A DNA stretch of 54,080 nt from Nitrospinota bacterium (GCA_027619975.1 JAQCGX010000022.1:1-54080); one strand, 5' to 3'; positions 10,813-19,983 are shown, numbered from the stretch's first letter. Notes: generated from the sequence alone by a model not told the origin. Made by a program: numbers and translations.

Positions 10813-10910
10813 GGACATCTCTAAAAATGGTTCCGGGCCATGAGCGGGCCTTATGAAATAAAGGTCCGCGAGTTGCCAGACATAAAAATAACTAGTTATT
10901 AGAGACACCC
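10813..10910. mobile_element. 98-bp miniature inverted-repeat element (MITE-like) with TTAA target duplications
   Basis: The left end (GGACATCTCTAAAAA) and the reverse complement of the right end (GGGTGTCTCTAATAA) form imperfect terminal inverted repeats of about 15 bases. Both sides are flanked by the tetranucleotide TTAA (10809-10812 and 10911-10914), which looks like a target-site duplication. The interior holds a hairpin pairing GCGGGCCTT with AAGGTCCGC. There is no coding capacity. The same terminal sequence recurs at 19698-19873, showing a family mobilised in trans by an unseen transposase. Confidence 0.65.
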
Positions 10911-11085
10911 TTAATTATTTAAGGTTTTTATTGGGTTTTAAAAATTAAATCCATTTGAAAAATTTTTGCTGTTGTAGCTGGACCTTTGGACCCTGTGCGT
11001 AAACCGTGAAGCGGTTTTCCGCAAGTTCACAGGCTATTTTCGTTCGGGAAACGAACTCGGAAAATTAAAACAATGTATGAGAACC

Positions 11086-11610
11086 CTACATTCTGTTTGG
11101 TATAGATGGATCAAGTAATTTCTTAGCGCTCTCCGCACCACATACAGGCAGACCCGTACGGTCAAGTAAACCAACCTGTACAAGAACACTCGCCTGGTCC
11201 CAGTAGATGTGTTCATGGGTCAACTTTTTGTCTTTAACACCAGCAATCACAACAACTCCAATTTCTACTTTTTTACCCGTTGGTGCAATGTCTGGAAGTA
11301 ACCAATCAATTTCAGTGGTATGTGTAAAACTAATTACCAACTCTTCCACAATTTGATTGGTTCCCACTGTTAGTGACACCCGATTCATTGTTACATCGGG
11401 TGGAAAGAACTTTCCAACAAGATGATTTTTATAAAAACTTCTGACCCCATCGTATCCGTTACCACCCATCATATTTGGAATATTAAAAAGGTGTGGGTTC
11501 TCAGACATTGTTGCCATCGTTGTATCTAAATCACCCGCTAGTTCAGCATTTACATGTTTTTCTAGAAGATTAATGATAGCTAACTCGCTTTCTGAATATT
11601 CGGTTGTCAT
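11086..11610 (-). CDS. SnoaL/NTF2-like cone-fold protein
   Basis: A 174-residue soluble protein whose pattern fits the SnoaL/NTF2-like superfamily of small alpha+beta barrels. It has an N-terminal helix with EKHVNAELAGDLDTTMATM, a central YDGVRSFYKNHL helix, then alternating beta strands ending in the conserved THEHIYWDQASVLVQVGLL. The THEHIYWDQ segment is typical of the ester-cyclase/carboxymethylenebutenolidase-like subgroup. The ligand or reaction cannot be told. The ATG follows a good Shine-Dalgarno (GAGGG). The gene sits alone between a MITE-like element and an IS1380 remnant and looks more AT-rich than its neighbours, consistent with horizontal acquisition. Confidence 0.75.
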   Translation of the reverse strand: MTTEYSESELAIINLLEKHVNAELAGDLDTTMATMSENPHLFNIPNMMGGNGYDGVRSFYKNHLVGKFFPPDVTMNRVSLTVGTNQIVEELVISFTHTTEIDWLLPDIAPTGKKVEIGVVVIAGVKDKKLTHEHIYWDQASVLVQVGLLDRTGLPVCGAESAKKLLDPSIPNRM

Positions 11611-11708
11611 GTTGACCCTCTTAGTTTTATGTAATTTTGTGAGAAGATTAAACTTTTTTAGCGACCCATCTCATTTCATTCCTAAAGAGATTTCGTGTCA
11701 ACAATAAA

Positions 11709-12014
11709 TTATAGCCGGGATTTCCCATTTAACCGTTCATATTCATGGAAAGTGGTCCTGAAAAAATGGACCTTCTCTAGGATCTTTGCCCCGATCCTGA
11801 TCAACTTCGGGTGATCAAGGTCCAATGTTTTATTTTTCGTGGTAACGCCAGCCGTCGCAAAAAGTTTACAACATTATAGGCTAAGGATAGCAATTGCAGT
11901 CCGACTTCATTGTCTCGGAAGGCATGGCAGCAAAGTCGGGTTCTCGCCAGGGCAATTTTGCCTTCCTTGATCCCTTGCCCGGCAGTTCCCCGAATGGGAA
12001 ATGTGGGTTTAACC
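11709..12014 (-). pseudogene. Degenerate IS1380-family transposase, C-terminal remnant
   Basis: On the minus strand one frame reads PIRGTAGQGIKEGKIALART, then CCHAFRDNEVGLQLLSLAYN, VVNFLRRLALP, KHWTLITRS and a TGA. After a one-base shift the reading resumes as KLIRIGAKILEKVHFF and runs to TAA at 11709-11711. This order (IKEGK, TRL.CH.F..NEV.LQL..LAYN, NFLRRLALP..KHWTL, KLI.IGAK) is the C-terminal end of IS1380-type DDE transposases. The N-terminal two thirds and the catalytic residues are missing, and the remnant stops against gltD. It is not functional. Confidence 0.8.
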
Positions 12015-12036
12015 CATTACAATGGGATTCAAACTT

Positions 12037-13506
12037 TCAAAGAAACTGGCTGTGAGGCAGGTGGGTGACACCCATAAGGTATTGATCGACGCCACGGGCG
12101 GCTTCGCGCCCTTCGGCAATGGCCCAGACGACCAGCGACTGGCCGCGGGTCATGTCGCCGGCGGTGAATACGCCTTTTTCACTGGTCATTTTATTTTCAT
12201 CACACGCCACATTGCCGCGTGCATCAAGCTTGACATTAAGTTCCTGAATCATGCCCTCGTGGAGGGGATGCACAAACCCCATTGCCAGCAAGACAAGATC
12301 AACATCCAACTCGAATTCCGACCCCGACACTTCAATGATCGGTTGACGCCCGGTTTTGGGGTCCGGGTCGCCAAACATGATTTTCACGGCGTGCACTTTT
12401 TTAACTTTTCCGTCTTTCCCTGAAAATTTTGTCGTCGAAACACAGAATTCGGTCACTTCATCCTCGGCCTCGGCGTGCGAAGAAGTCACCCGGTAAACCT
12501 TGGGCCACTGGGGCCAGGGATTATTGCCATCTCGTTCCTCAGGAGGATGCGGCAACAACTCGAACTGATGCACTTTTTTCGCTCCCTGGCGCAACGAGGT
12601 CCCCAAACAGTCGGAGCCGGTATCGCCACCGCCGATAATAAGCACATTTTTATCTTTCGCAGTGAGAGAAATTTTTTCAGGAATGGTATCTCCCTCATTG
12701 CGCTTGTTTTGCTGAGGAAGAAACTCCATCGCGAAATGGATCCCAGCCAGATCCCGCCCTTCCACAGAGAGATCTCTTGATTTCTGCGCCCCGCCGCATA
12801 GAACAACGGCATCGAATTCCTTCTGCATTTCCTTGATGGAGCGGTCCACGCCCACGTTCACATTGACCTTGAAAATAACGCCTTCCTCTTCCATCAACTG
12901 GACGCGGCGTTTGACAATTTCCTTTTCCAGTTTGAAATGCGGGATGCCGTACATCAACAACCCACCGACCCGGTCATCCTTTTCAAACACCGTCACCAGA
13001 TGACCTGCCTGATTGAGCTGGGCGGCACAGGCCAGCCCCGCAGGGCCTGAGCCGACAACGGCCACTTTTTTGCCGGTGCGTTTTTCAGGCGGGTTGGCTT
13101 TGATAAATCCCATTTCAAAACCTTTATCGGATATTTGCTTCTCGATCTTGCAGATTGTGACCGGCGGTTCGGTGATCCCCAGAACGCAGGCCCCTTCGCA
13201 GGGTGCAGGACAAATCCTGCCGGTGAATTCAGGAAAATTATTGGTTTTAAGAAGCAGGGCCAGCGCTTCTTCCCACTCGCCCCGATAAACCATGTCGTTC
13301 CAGTCCGGGATCAGGTTCCCCAGCGGGCAACCAGTGTCGGACTGACAAAATGGCACACCACAGTCCATGCAACGCGCTCCCTGGTCGCGGAACTTTTGTT
13401 CGGGAAACTCTTCATAAACTTCCCGATGATCCTTCAACCGATCTTCTACCGGGCGTTCGGGCGGCGTTTCCCGACCGATTTCCATGAATCCTCTAAGTGC
13501 ACCCAT
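12037..13506 (-). CDS. gltD: Glutamate synthase small subunit
   Basis: Passes electrons from NAD(P)H through FAD and Fe-S clusters to GltB. From the ATG at 13506 (MGALRGFMEIGRETPP) it has 489 residues. Cluster cysteines are seen at C46, C49, C54, C60 and C99, C103, C107. The FAD site VVGSGPAG spans about 150-157 and is followed by a second dinucleotide site, IIGGGDTGSD. The frame extends upstream to 13611, but that extra part only overlaps gltB in another frame. The gltB stop and this ATG share one base (TGATG), showing tight translational coupling. The protein works with GltB and glutamine synthetase in ammonium assimilation. Confidence 0.97.
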   Translation of the reverse strand: MGALRGFMEIGRETPPERPVEDRLKDHREVYEEFPEQKFRDQGARCMDCGVPFCQSDTGCPLGNLIPDWNDMVYRGEWEEALALLLKTNNFPEFTGRICPAPCEGACVLGITEPPVTICKIEKQISDKGFEMGFIKANPPEKRTGKKVAVVGSGPAGLACAAQLNQAGHLVTVFEKDDRVGGLLMYGIPHFKLEKEIVKRRVQLMEEEGVIFKVNVNVGVDRSIKEMQKEFDAVVLCGGAQKSRDLSVEGRDLAGIHFAMEFLPQQNKRNEGDTIPEKISLTAKDKNVLIIGGGDTGSDCLGTSLRQGAKKVHQFELLPHPPEERDGNNPWPQWPKVYRVTSSHAEAEDEVTEFCVSTTKFSGKDGKVKKVHAVKIMFGDPDPKTGRQPIIEVSGSEFELDVDLVLLAMGFVHPLHEGMIQELNVKLDARGNVACDENKMTSEKGVFTAGDMTRGQSLVVWAIAEGREAARGVDQYLMGVTHLPHSQFL

Positions 13507-16500
13507 CAGGCTACCTCTCCAATCATCTGCTCTCGCGCTTTCCGTTCTTCCAAAACTCTCCGGTAGTCTCGCGGATACACTTTCACAAAACTCGGAAGCG
13601 TTGCTTCCCATTCATCTAAAACTTTTTTAGCCACGGAACTGTTCGTGCGCAGGTGATGTTCTTCAATGAGGGATTTTAAAAGACCAATATCTTCACCCTC
13701 TTCCACCCGCTCCAAATCAACCACTCCCTTATTGCAATGGATATCGAACAGATTATCTCGATCCAGAATAAATGCCAGCCCGCCACTCATGCCGGCGGCA
13801 AAGTTTCTCCCGGTTTCTCCGAGAACCACAACCACGCCTCCGGTCATGTATTCGCACCCGTGATCGCCCACGCCTTCCACAACGGTACGAGCACCACTGT
13901 TGCGAACAGCGAATCGTTCGCCGGCAATTCCCCGGAAAAAGGCGCTCCCAGAGACGGCCCCATAAAGAACCGTGTTACCGATCAGAATATTTTCTTCCGG
14001 AACTATTGGAGATTCCTTGGGAGGGTAAACAATAATTCTTCCTCCAGACAGGCCTTTTCCAACATAATCGTTGGCGTCACCTGCCAAATCAAAGGTGACG
14101 CCATGAGCAAGAAACGCTCCGAAACTTTGACCTGCGGATCCCTTGAAATTGATGTTCAGAGTGTCCGCCGGAAGTCCCTCTTCTCCATACTTTTTGGAAA
14201 TCCGGTAACTCAACATGGCCCCGACCGCCCGGTCGGTATTTCCGATCGGAAAATCCAGATGCACCTGAAACTTACTGTCCAGAGCGGGCCTGGCGGCCTC
14301 AATCAATTGGTGGTCCAGCACATTGTCCAGGTCACCGCTTAAATCCTGCTTGCATACATTACGAATGGCCACCGTTTCGGCAACTTTCGGTTTATAAAGA
14401 ATATTGCTGACATCGACTCCTTTCGACTTCCAATGATCGACTGCCTTTTCACCTTCCAGGAATTCCACATGGCCGATCAGATCCTCAAACTTTCTGAACC
14501 CAAGCTCGGCCATGATTTCTCGCACTTCCTGAGCGATAAAGTTGAAATGGTTAACAACGGCCTCCGGTTTGCCAGTGAATTTTTTTCTTAAGGCCGGGTC
14601 CTGAGTGGCAATGCCCACAGAACAAGTATTGAGATGGCATTTCCTCATCATGATACAACCCATGGCGACCAGGGCGGTGGTCGAAAAACCAAATTCATCC
14701 GCACCCAGTAAGCCGCCGATGACCACATCCCTTCCTGTTTTCAGTTGACCGTCCACCTGAACGCGAATCCGGCCCCGAAGATCGTTCATCACCAGAACCT
14801 GCTGGGTTTCGGAGAGACCCAGCTCCCAGGGCAGACCCGCATGCTTGATGGATGTTTGTGGCGATGCCCCCGTCCCCCCATCATGACCGCTGATGAGAAC
14901 GCCTTCCGCACGCGCCTTGGAAACACCTGCAGCAATGGTCCCGACTCCCGCTTCTGCAACCAGCTTGACGCTCACCGCCGCGTCCGGATTGGCATTGTGC
15001 AGATCAAAAATCAACTGTTGAAGGTCTTCAATAGAATAGATATCGTGATGCGGCGGGGGAGAAATCAGACCCACTCCAGGCGTCGAGTGGCGGATTTTAG
15101 CAATATATTCGCTCACCTTATGACCGGGAAGCTGTCCCCCTTCTCCCGGCTTGGCGCCCTGGGAGATTTTAATCTGCATCTCATCGGCATTGGCCAGGTA
15201 ATAGCTGTTGACGCCGAACCGACCGGATGCCACCTGTTTGATCCGGCTCCTGCGAGAATCCCCATTAGCATCGGGCGTGTATCTTACCGAGTCTTCTCCG
15301 CCCTCCCCGGTGTTGCTTCTACCGCCCAGACGGTTCATGGCAATAGCCAGAGTTTCATGCGCCTCGCGGGAAATGGACCCGATGGACATGGCCCCGGTAC
15401 AAAACCGCTTGGTGATGGCCTCGACGGGCTCCACCTCATCAATGGGAATGGACTTTGCTTTCTTAAACTTAAAAAGCCCGCGTAACGTACACTGGCGGAT
15501 ATGGACCTCGTTCATTTGACTGGAATATTTTTTGAAAAGCGAATAGTCACCGGATTGAGTGGCGTGCTGAAGCAAGGCGATAGAAGAAGGGTTGATCATG
15601 TGTTTTTCCTCGCCCCGGCGCCAATGATAATTCCCTCCCTGATCTAGAGCCATAGGAACTTCCTGCGCCCGGTGATACCCATTTTGATGGCGCATCAAAC
15701 TTTCCCTGGCAATCACCTGAAGCCCCGCACCGCTCACTCTGGAGGAAGTACCGGTAAAATACTTTGCCACCACATCATTTGCCAATCCGACCGCTTCGAA
15801 GATCTGCGCTCCCCGATAACTCTGGATGGTTGAGATGCCCATTTTAGCGATAATTTTAAACAAACCCTTGCGGGTGGATTTGATATAGTTTTTGAGTGCG
15901 GTTCGCACTTCCATCTTTTCGACATACAATCCATCCCTGGCCATGTCTGCCGCCGTCTCATAAGCCAGATAGGGACAAACCCCACCCGCCCCGTAACCAA
16001 TCAACAGAGCCAGATGCATCATTTCACGCGCTTCACCCGTTTCCACCACAAGCCCAACCCGCGTCCGCGTCAATTCACGCAGTAAGTGTTGATGGACCGC
16101 TCCTGTCGCCAGCAAACTGGGGATGGGAACATGATCCGCATCCATGCCGCGGTCGGAAAGAATGAGAAGGGTCGCGCCTTCTTCAATGGCCTTGGATGCC
16201 TGCCTGCAAAGCTCATTGAGCGCTTTTTCCAGCCCTGCTTCTCCCTCGGAAGCGGGGAACAGGATCGGCAACACCACGCTTTTCATATCCGGCTCATTTA
16301 AGACCTTGATCTTTTCAAGCTCCTCAACCGTCAGAACAGGATGGGTGACCTTAAGTTTCTTACAATGATCCGGCGATTCCGACAACAGATTGAGCTCTTT
16401 TCCAAGCGTCACTTCCATCGACATCACCAGTTCCTCGCGAATGGAATCGATGGCCGGATTGGTTACCTGTGCAAATAATTGTTTGAAATAGTGGAAACAC

Positions 16501-18044
16501 AATTGTGGTTTTTCCGAAAGCACCGCAAGCGGCGTGTCGTTCCCCATGGAACCCGTGGCTTCCATCCCCTTGCCGACCATGGGTGCAAGAACGATTTTTA
16601 TATCCTCGGCGGTGTAGCCAAAAGCCACCTGCCGGGTGAGCAACGTTTCGAAATCGGGCTCGAATTTATCCCCTGTGGATGGTAGCGAATCCAGATTGAC
16701 CTGCTTTTCCCGGACCCATTGGGTGTAAGGTTTTTGTGTCGATATTTTACCTTTGAGTTCTTTGTCAGAAATGATTCGTCCCTCGCGGAGATCGACGAGA
16801 AACATCTTACCCGGCTGAAGCCTGCCTTTATGAACGATGTCCGCTTCAGCGATGGGTAAAACACCCACTTCCGAAGCCATAACCACCAAATCATCCTTGG
16901 TGACGATATACCGGGAGGGCCGCAACCCATTTCGATCCAGAACCGCGCCAATCACATCGCCATCGGTGAAGGCTATCGAGGACGGTCCATCCCAGGGTTC
17001 CATCATGGACGCATGAAACTCGTAAAAACCGCGCTTGTCGGCATCCATCGTTTCATGTCCACTCCATGGCTCGGGAATCATCATCATCATTGCATGCGGA
17101 AGAGAGCGTCCCGATTGCACCAGCAATTCCAGAGCCTGATCAAAATCGGCGGAATCGCTTCCTCCCCGGGCAATAACAGGCAGGATTTTTTCGATTTCAG
17201 GAAAGAGCGGCGTCTCAAACATCCCCTCTCTTGCCTGCATCCAGTTTTTATTTCCACGGATGGTATTTATTTCACCGTTATGGGCAATATAGCGAAATGG
17301 CTGAGCCCTGCCCCAGGAAGGGAACGTATTGGTACTGTACCGGGAATGGGCTAAGGCCAGAGCAGAGTCCATCTCCGGATCCTTAATATCCAGAAAGTAG
17401 GTCTCCACCTGTGGCGCCATGAGCTGGCCTTTATAGATAAACGTCTTGCAGGAAAGACTGACTATATAGAAACTTTCGTTATCCTGATTGTAACCGGCGG
17501 CACGAACGGCATTCGCCACTTGCTTGCGCACACAAAACAGACGACGCTCGAACTGCACCTCATCCTTAATATCATCGCCAGCGCCAATAAATACCTGTCG
17601 TATCATAGGCTCGGCACTGCGGGCCACATGGCCGATGCTCGTGTTGTCAACCGGAACTTCCCGCCAGCCCAACAAATTCAGGCCCTCCTGGGAGACAACA
17701 TCTTCTAAAATTTTAACGCATTTTTTTGCATTGTATTCTCTAGGGAGAAACACCAGTCCCGATGCATAACGACCCGGTTCGGGCAAATCAATGCCAATTT
17801 TAGCGCACTGGGTGCGAAAGAGGTTATGGGGCATCTGGATCAATAATCCAGCGCCGTCACCGGTCAAAGGGTCCGCTCCGCAAGCGCCGCGGTGCTCCAG
17901 GCGTTTTAAGATGTCAAGTCCCTGAAGAACAATCTCATGCGACCGCTTGCCTTTCATATGAACGACAAACCCAACGCCGCAACTGTCTTTTTCAAAAGCC
18001 GGGTCATACAACCCTTGCTTCTTTGGTCTTATATATTTAGCCAT
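13506..18044 (-). CDS. gltB: Glutamate synthase large subunit
   Basis: Converts glutamine and 2-oxoglutarate to two glutamates. The protein of about 1512 residues has an N-terminal class-II glutamine amidotransferase domain whose nucleophile is C22 after a short propeptide (DSCGVGFVVHMKG). Central and FMN domains follow (RSNTGEGGEDS, GAKPGEGGQLPG, SGHDGGTGASP), then the 3Fe-4S cysteines in CIMMRKCHLNTCSVG and a C-terminal GXGXG beta-helix. The frame also allows a GTG start two codons upstream (18050); the ATG at 18044 (MAKYIRPKKQG) is preferred, though neither has a clear Shine-Dalgarno. The bacterial GOGAT form is indicated by the separate gltD. With the amt gene 19 kb away, it indicates assimilation of ammonium. 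Confidence 0.97.
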   Translation of the reverse strand: MAKYIRPKKQGLYDPAFEKDSCGVGFVVHMKGKRSHEIVLQGLDILKRLEHRGACGADPLTGDGAGLLIQMPHNLFRTQCAKIGIDLPEPGRYASGLVFLPREYNAKKCVKILEDVVSQEGLNLLGWREVPVDNTSIGHVARSAEPMIRQVFIGAGDDIKDEVQFERRLFCVRKQVANAVRAAGYNQDNESFYIVSLSCKTFIYKGQLMAPQVETYFLDIKDPEMDSALALAHSRYSTNTFPSWGRAQPFRYIAHNGEINTIRGNKNWMQAREGMFETPLFPEIEKILPVIARGGSDSADFDQALELLVQSGRSLPHAMMMMIPEPWSGHETMDADKRGFYEFHASMMEPWDGPSSIAFTDGDVIGAVLDRNGLRPSRYIVTKDDLVVMASEVGVLPIAEADIVHKGRLQPGKMFLVDLREGRIISDKELKGKISTQKPYTQWVREKQVNLDSLPSTGDKFEPDFETLLTRQVAFGYTAEDIKIVLAPMVGKGMEATGSMGNDTPLAVLSEKPQLCFHYFKQLFAQVTNPAIDSIREELVMSMEVTLGKELNLLSESPDHCKKLKVTHPVLTVEELEKIKVLNEPDMKSVVLPILFPASEGEAGLEKALNELCRQASKAIEEGATLLILSDRGMDADHVPIPSLLATGAVHQHLLRELTRTRVGLVVETGEAREMMHLALLIGYGAGGVCPYLAYETAADMARDGLYVEKMEVRTALKNYIKSTRKGLFKIIAKMGISTIQSYRGAQIFEAVGLANDVVAKYFTGTSSRVSGAGLQVIARESLMRHQNGYHRAQEVPMALDQGGNYHWRRGEEKHMINPSSIALLQHATQSGDYSLFKKYSSQMNEVHIRQCTLRGLFKFKKAKSIPIDEVEPVEAITKRFCTGAMSIGSISREAHETLAIAMNRLGGRSNTGEGGEDSVRYTPDANGDSRRSRIKQVASGRFGVNSYYLANADEMQIKISQGAKPGEGGQLPGHKVSEYIAKIRHSTPGVGLISPPPHHDIYSIEDLQQLIFDLHNANPDAAVSVKLVAEAGVGTIAAGVSKARAEGVLISGHDGGTGASPQTSIKHAGLPWELGLSETQQVLVMNDLRGRIRVQVDGQLKTGRDVVIGGLLGADEFGFSTTALVAMGCIMMRKCHLNTCSVGIATQDPALRKKFTGKPEAVVNHFNFIAQEVREIMAELGFRKFEDLIGHVEFLEGEKAVDHWKSKGVDVSNILYKPKVAETVAIRNVCKQDLSGDLDNVLDHQLIEAARPALDSKFQVHLDFPIGNTDRAVGAMLSYRISKKYGEEGLPADTLNINFKGSAGQSFGAFLAHGVTFDLAGDANDYVGKGLSGGRIIVYPPKESPIVPEENILIGNTVLYGAVSGSAFFRGIAGERFAVRNSGARTVVEGVGDHGCEYMTGGVVVVLGETGRNFAAGMSGGLAFILDRDNLFDIHCNKGVVDLERVEEGEDIGLLKSLIEEHHLRTNSSVAKKVLDEWEATLPSFVKVYPRDYRRVLEERKAREQMIGEVA

Positions 18045-18693
18045 CGTCACAAATAAATGGTGTTATTAATTATTCGATTCCCGCAAGGGGATGAAGGTAT
18101 TATACGTACATCGGAAGGAATTATCAGGTGAACGACATTCCACAAAACCACCAATGCAAAGTGCAAATAATATGCCTCTGCAATAAAGCCAGATTTTACA
18201 GGGATTATGGCAGTATTAGCAAAAAAGATTACTGTTACTACACAAAAAATAATGTCTTTTCAACACCAATCAATTTCCAGCGTTGGATGAACTGCGACAA
18301 TCCGACAAAATATTGGCGCTCGGGTTTCCACTTGCCTTGGTTCATGTCAGGGAAATCGCACTAGAGAATGGCAGGATTGGTTTCCGTTTTCAACTAATTT
18401 TCTTTATCGCCACATATGGACAAAAATATAACCTTTACAAAGCTTTGGCTTCACGGGTCCATCGTACTCCATACTTCCCCCCTCCACTGCTCTTAAATAA
18501 CTGTAATCTTGAAAGGAATTCTGGTAAAAATGGTACGATTGACTTTTAAACAGCAGTTTCTTTAAATAAAAAAAAGGAACCACAATAACTTTAAAATGAA
18601 AGCCAATCGGTGATACCCGGTTTTTTCATAGAATGGTGGTCGCATGCTTGTTTGCAAAGATAATTTTGTATCCAGTTACACCCGGAGGAAAAA
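18045..18693. other. Intergenic region gltB / CBS-ACT gene, no gene recognised
   Basis: About 650 bases separate the divergent genes. Short open frames exist (for example GTG 18128-18364 and 18283-18549) but they show no recognisable family pattern and no good start signals, so I do not call them. No tRNA, hairpin cluster or riboswitch was recognised. The region must contain the gltB promoter and that of the CBS gene. Confidence 0.5.
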
Positions 18694-19316
18694 ATGATCG
18701 TTGAAGAAATCATGGTCAAAAAACCATTCACTGTCAAGCGGATGATAGCCTGGATACCGCTCAGAACCTGATGGTTAAAAACTCGGTTCGCCATCTTCCC
18801 GTGGTTGATGGAAAAGAGCTGGTGGGTATCATTACAGAAAGTGACATTCGCAGTTCTTTTCTTGAAAAACCGGAAACCGCCCTGAAGCCCAAAAATATGA
18901 AGGTTCGGGACCACATGACCAGGGAATGCTTGACCGTATCTCCGGAAACCAATATCGAGGATGCCGCTCTGGTAATTTATAAAAATAAAGTCGGGTCATT
19001 GCCAGTAATCGCGGATAATAAACTGGTGGGAATTATAACCACCATGGACCTTCTCGGGCTTTTTATTGATATGATGGGCATCATCCATTCCAGTTCGCGC
19101 ATTGATGTCGTCATGGGGAAAGATCCCAAAAACTTTGAAGCCGTTTCCGGAATTTTTCATGACCATAACATTAATATCATCAGCGTCGGCATGTCACCGT
19201 TCAAGAAAAACAACAATAAATGCATTTATCTGTTCCGCCTGGACCTGTGCGAAACAGCGCCATTGGTGAAGGCCATCGAGGAAGCCGGTTTTAAAGTAAA
19301 ATCGGCGATTGATTGA
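18694..19316 (+). pseudogene. CBS-CBS-ACT (AcuB-like) protein, frame-shifted near codon 16
   Basis: ATG at 18694 has an excellent Shine-Dalgarno (CGGAGGA, 18683-18689) and starts MIVEEIMVKKPFTVK. The frame then runs into TGA. Restoring one base near 18737-18741 gives KPDDSLDTAQNLMVKNSVRHLPVVDGKEL, a perfect first CBS domain that continues in the long frame from 18771. The full product (about 207 residues) has CBS1 (about 1-60), CBS2 (KVRDHMTRECLTVSPE to MDLLGLFIDM) and a C-terminal ACT-like domain (RIDVVMGKDPKNFEAVSGIF...INIISVGM). Such AcuB-like proteins sense adenine nucleotides or amino acids. The defect is either a real frameshift or a sequencing error; an internal start at ATG 18771 would lack half of CBS1. 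Confidence 0.75.
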
Positions 19317-19342
19317 TTTTGGCAACCCTCTACAAAGCATTT

Positions 19343-19412
19343 AAATCCCCCCAACCCCCTTCGTGGAAGGGGGAGCAGGTTCCCCCCTTTTTAAAGGGGG
19401 ATAGGGGGATTT
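19343..19412. repeat. Palindromic intergenic repeat, C-rich/G-rich family
   Basis: AAATCCCCCCAACCCCCTT at the left mirrors AAGGGGGATAGGGGGATTT at the right. An inner CCCCCTTCGTGGAAGGGGG hairpin and a CCCCCCTTTTTAAAGGGGG hairpin lie between them. It is non-coding and REP/BIME-like. A partial copy (TTCCTTCACGGAAGGGGGAGG) lies just before the gcvPB stop, near 19995-20015. Confidence 0.7.
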
Positions 19413-19466
19413 TGGTTATCACTTTCTCGTCCAAAGAGGGAAAAATAATAAACAACAGAGCTCCCT

Positions 19467-19709
19467 ATGAATATATATGAGGAAAATACATATTCACTTT
19501 CGCAACTAAAAAACGAGGTTCTTGACAAAGAATGCAGACCAATGGCATTAATCATTGGGAACCAAACATTTGAAGTTTCTGACTGGACTGAACTTTCTAT
19601 AAAATTTGTTGAATGGTTGATTAGAAAAAACTTATTAAGCGAAAGCAATCTCCCGGTTTACAACCATGCCAAAAAGAGAAGTATTTCATTAATTATAGGG
19701 CACCTCTAA
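19467..19709 (+). pseudogene. Truncated small hypothetical gene, cut by a MITE-like element
   Basis: An 80-residue frame (MNIYEENTYSLSQLKNEVLD...) reads as a real protein up to WTELSIKFVEWLIRKNLLSE and LPVYNHAKKRS. Its last codons (GHL-stop) come from the terminal repeat of the miniature element that starts at 19698. The natural protein was probably longer, so this is a fragment. I cannot name the family with certainty; the WTELSIKFVEWLI...LPVYNHAKK pattern recalls small proteins found beside restriction or nuclease-type genes. There is no good Shine-Dalgarno before the ATG. Confidence 0.5.
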
Positions 19710-19873
19710 AAATTAGTTTTTAAAAGAGAATCGAACATTGTAAAGAGTTTCTTAAATCAGTGGCACGGGCTTTCCAGCCCGTGCGAACAGGCTGGAAAGC
19801 CTGTTCCACTATAACAAAGACACCTCTTTGAATTGACGACATAAGAACATTTAGTCAATTTTTAGAGATGCCC
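19698..19873. mobile_element. 176-bp MITE-like element, second copy of the GGGCATCTCTAAAAAT family
   Basis: The left end GGGCACCTCTAAAAATTAG and the reverse complement of the right end GGGCATCTCTAAAAATTGA match at about 16 of 19 positions. The same terminus bounds the element at 10813-10910. A third, internal inverted copy begins near 19829 (GACACCTCTTTGAATTGAC) and pairs with the right end, so a shorter 45-bp derivative may be nested inside. A palindromic REP pair is also nested (19759-19810). No clear target duplication is seen here. Confidence 0.6.
19759..19810. repeat. REP/BIME-type double hairpin (GGCTTTCCAGCC family)
   Basis: There are two adjacent hairpins: GCACGGGCT-TTCC-AGCCCGTGC and AACAGGCT-GGAA-AGCCTGTT. 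They are themselves inverted copies of one unit (GGCTTTCCAGCC against GGCTGGAAAGCC), bracketed by AGTGG and CCACT. This is the architecture of a bacterial interspersed mosaic element. A related unit is cut by the right window edge at 54047-54080. Confidence 0.75.
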
Positions 19874-19904
19874 TCAACTCTTTTGATCTTATCCCATAGG
19901 TCTA

Positions 19905-19983
19905 CGTCATTGCGAGAAGCCAACGGCGACGAAGCAATCCAGAAATTCTGGATCGCCGCGCCGCTATGCGGCTCGCGATGACG
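19905..19983. repeat. Palindromic repeat, CGTCATTGCGAG family
   Basis: The outer arms CGTCATTGCGAG and CTCGCGATGACG are near-perfect inverted repeats. Inner sequence GAAGCAATCCAGAAATTCTGGATCG forms a second hairpin (CCAGAAATTCTGG). This is a widespread type of intergenic palindrome in Proteobacteria-like genomes. It lies between the MITE-like element and the 3' end of gcvPB. Confidence 0.7.

Noticed and set aside
14745-15485. 246-residue plus-strand open frame inside gltB
   Set aside because: Antisense to gltB; no recognisable motif and no Shine-Dalgarno.
18128-18364. 78-codon GTG-started frame between gltB and the CBS gene
   Set aside because: No good Shine-Dalgarno, no family pattern and unusual cysteine/aromatic content; more likely chance.
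19343-19983. CRISPR array
   Set aside because: Repeats are palindromes of different families, not identical direct repeats with regular spacers, and no cas gene is nearby.
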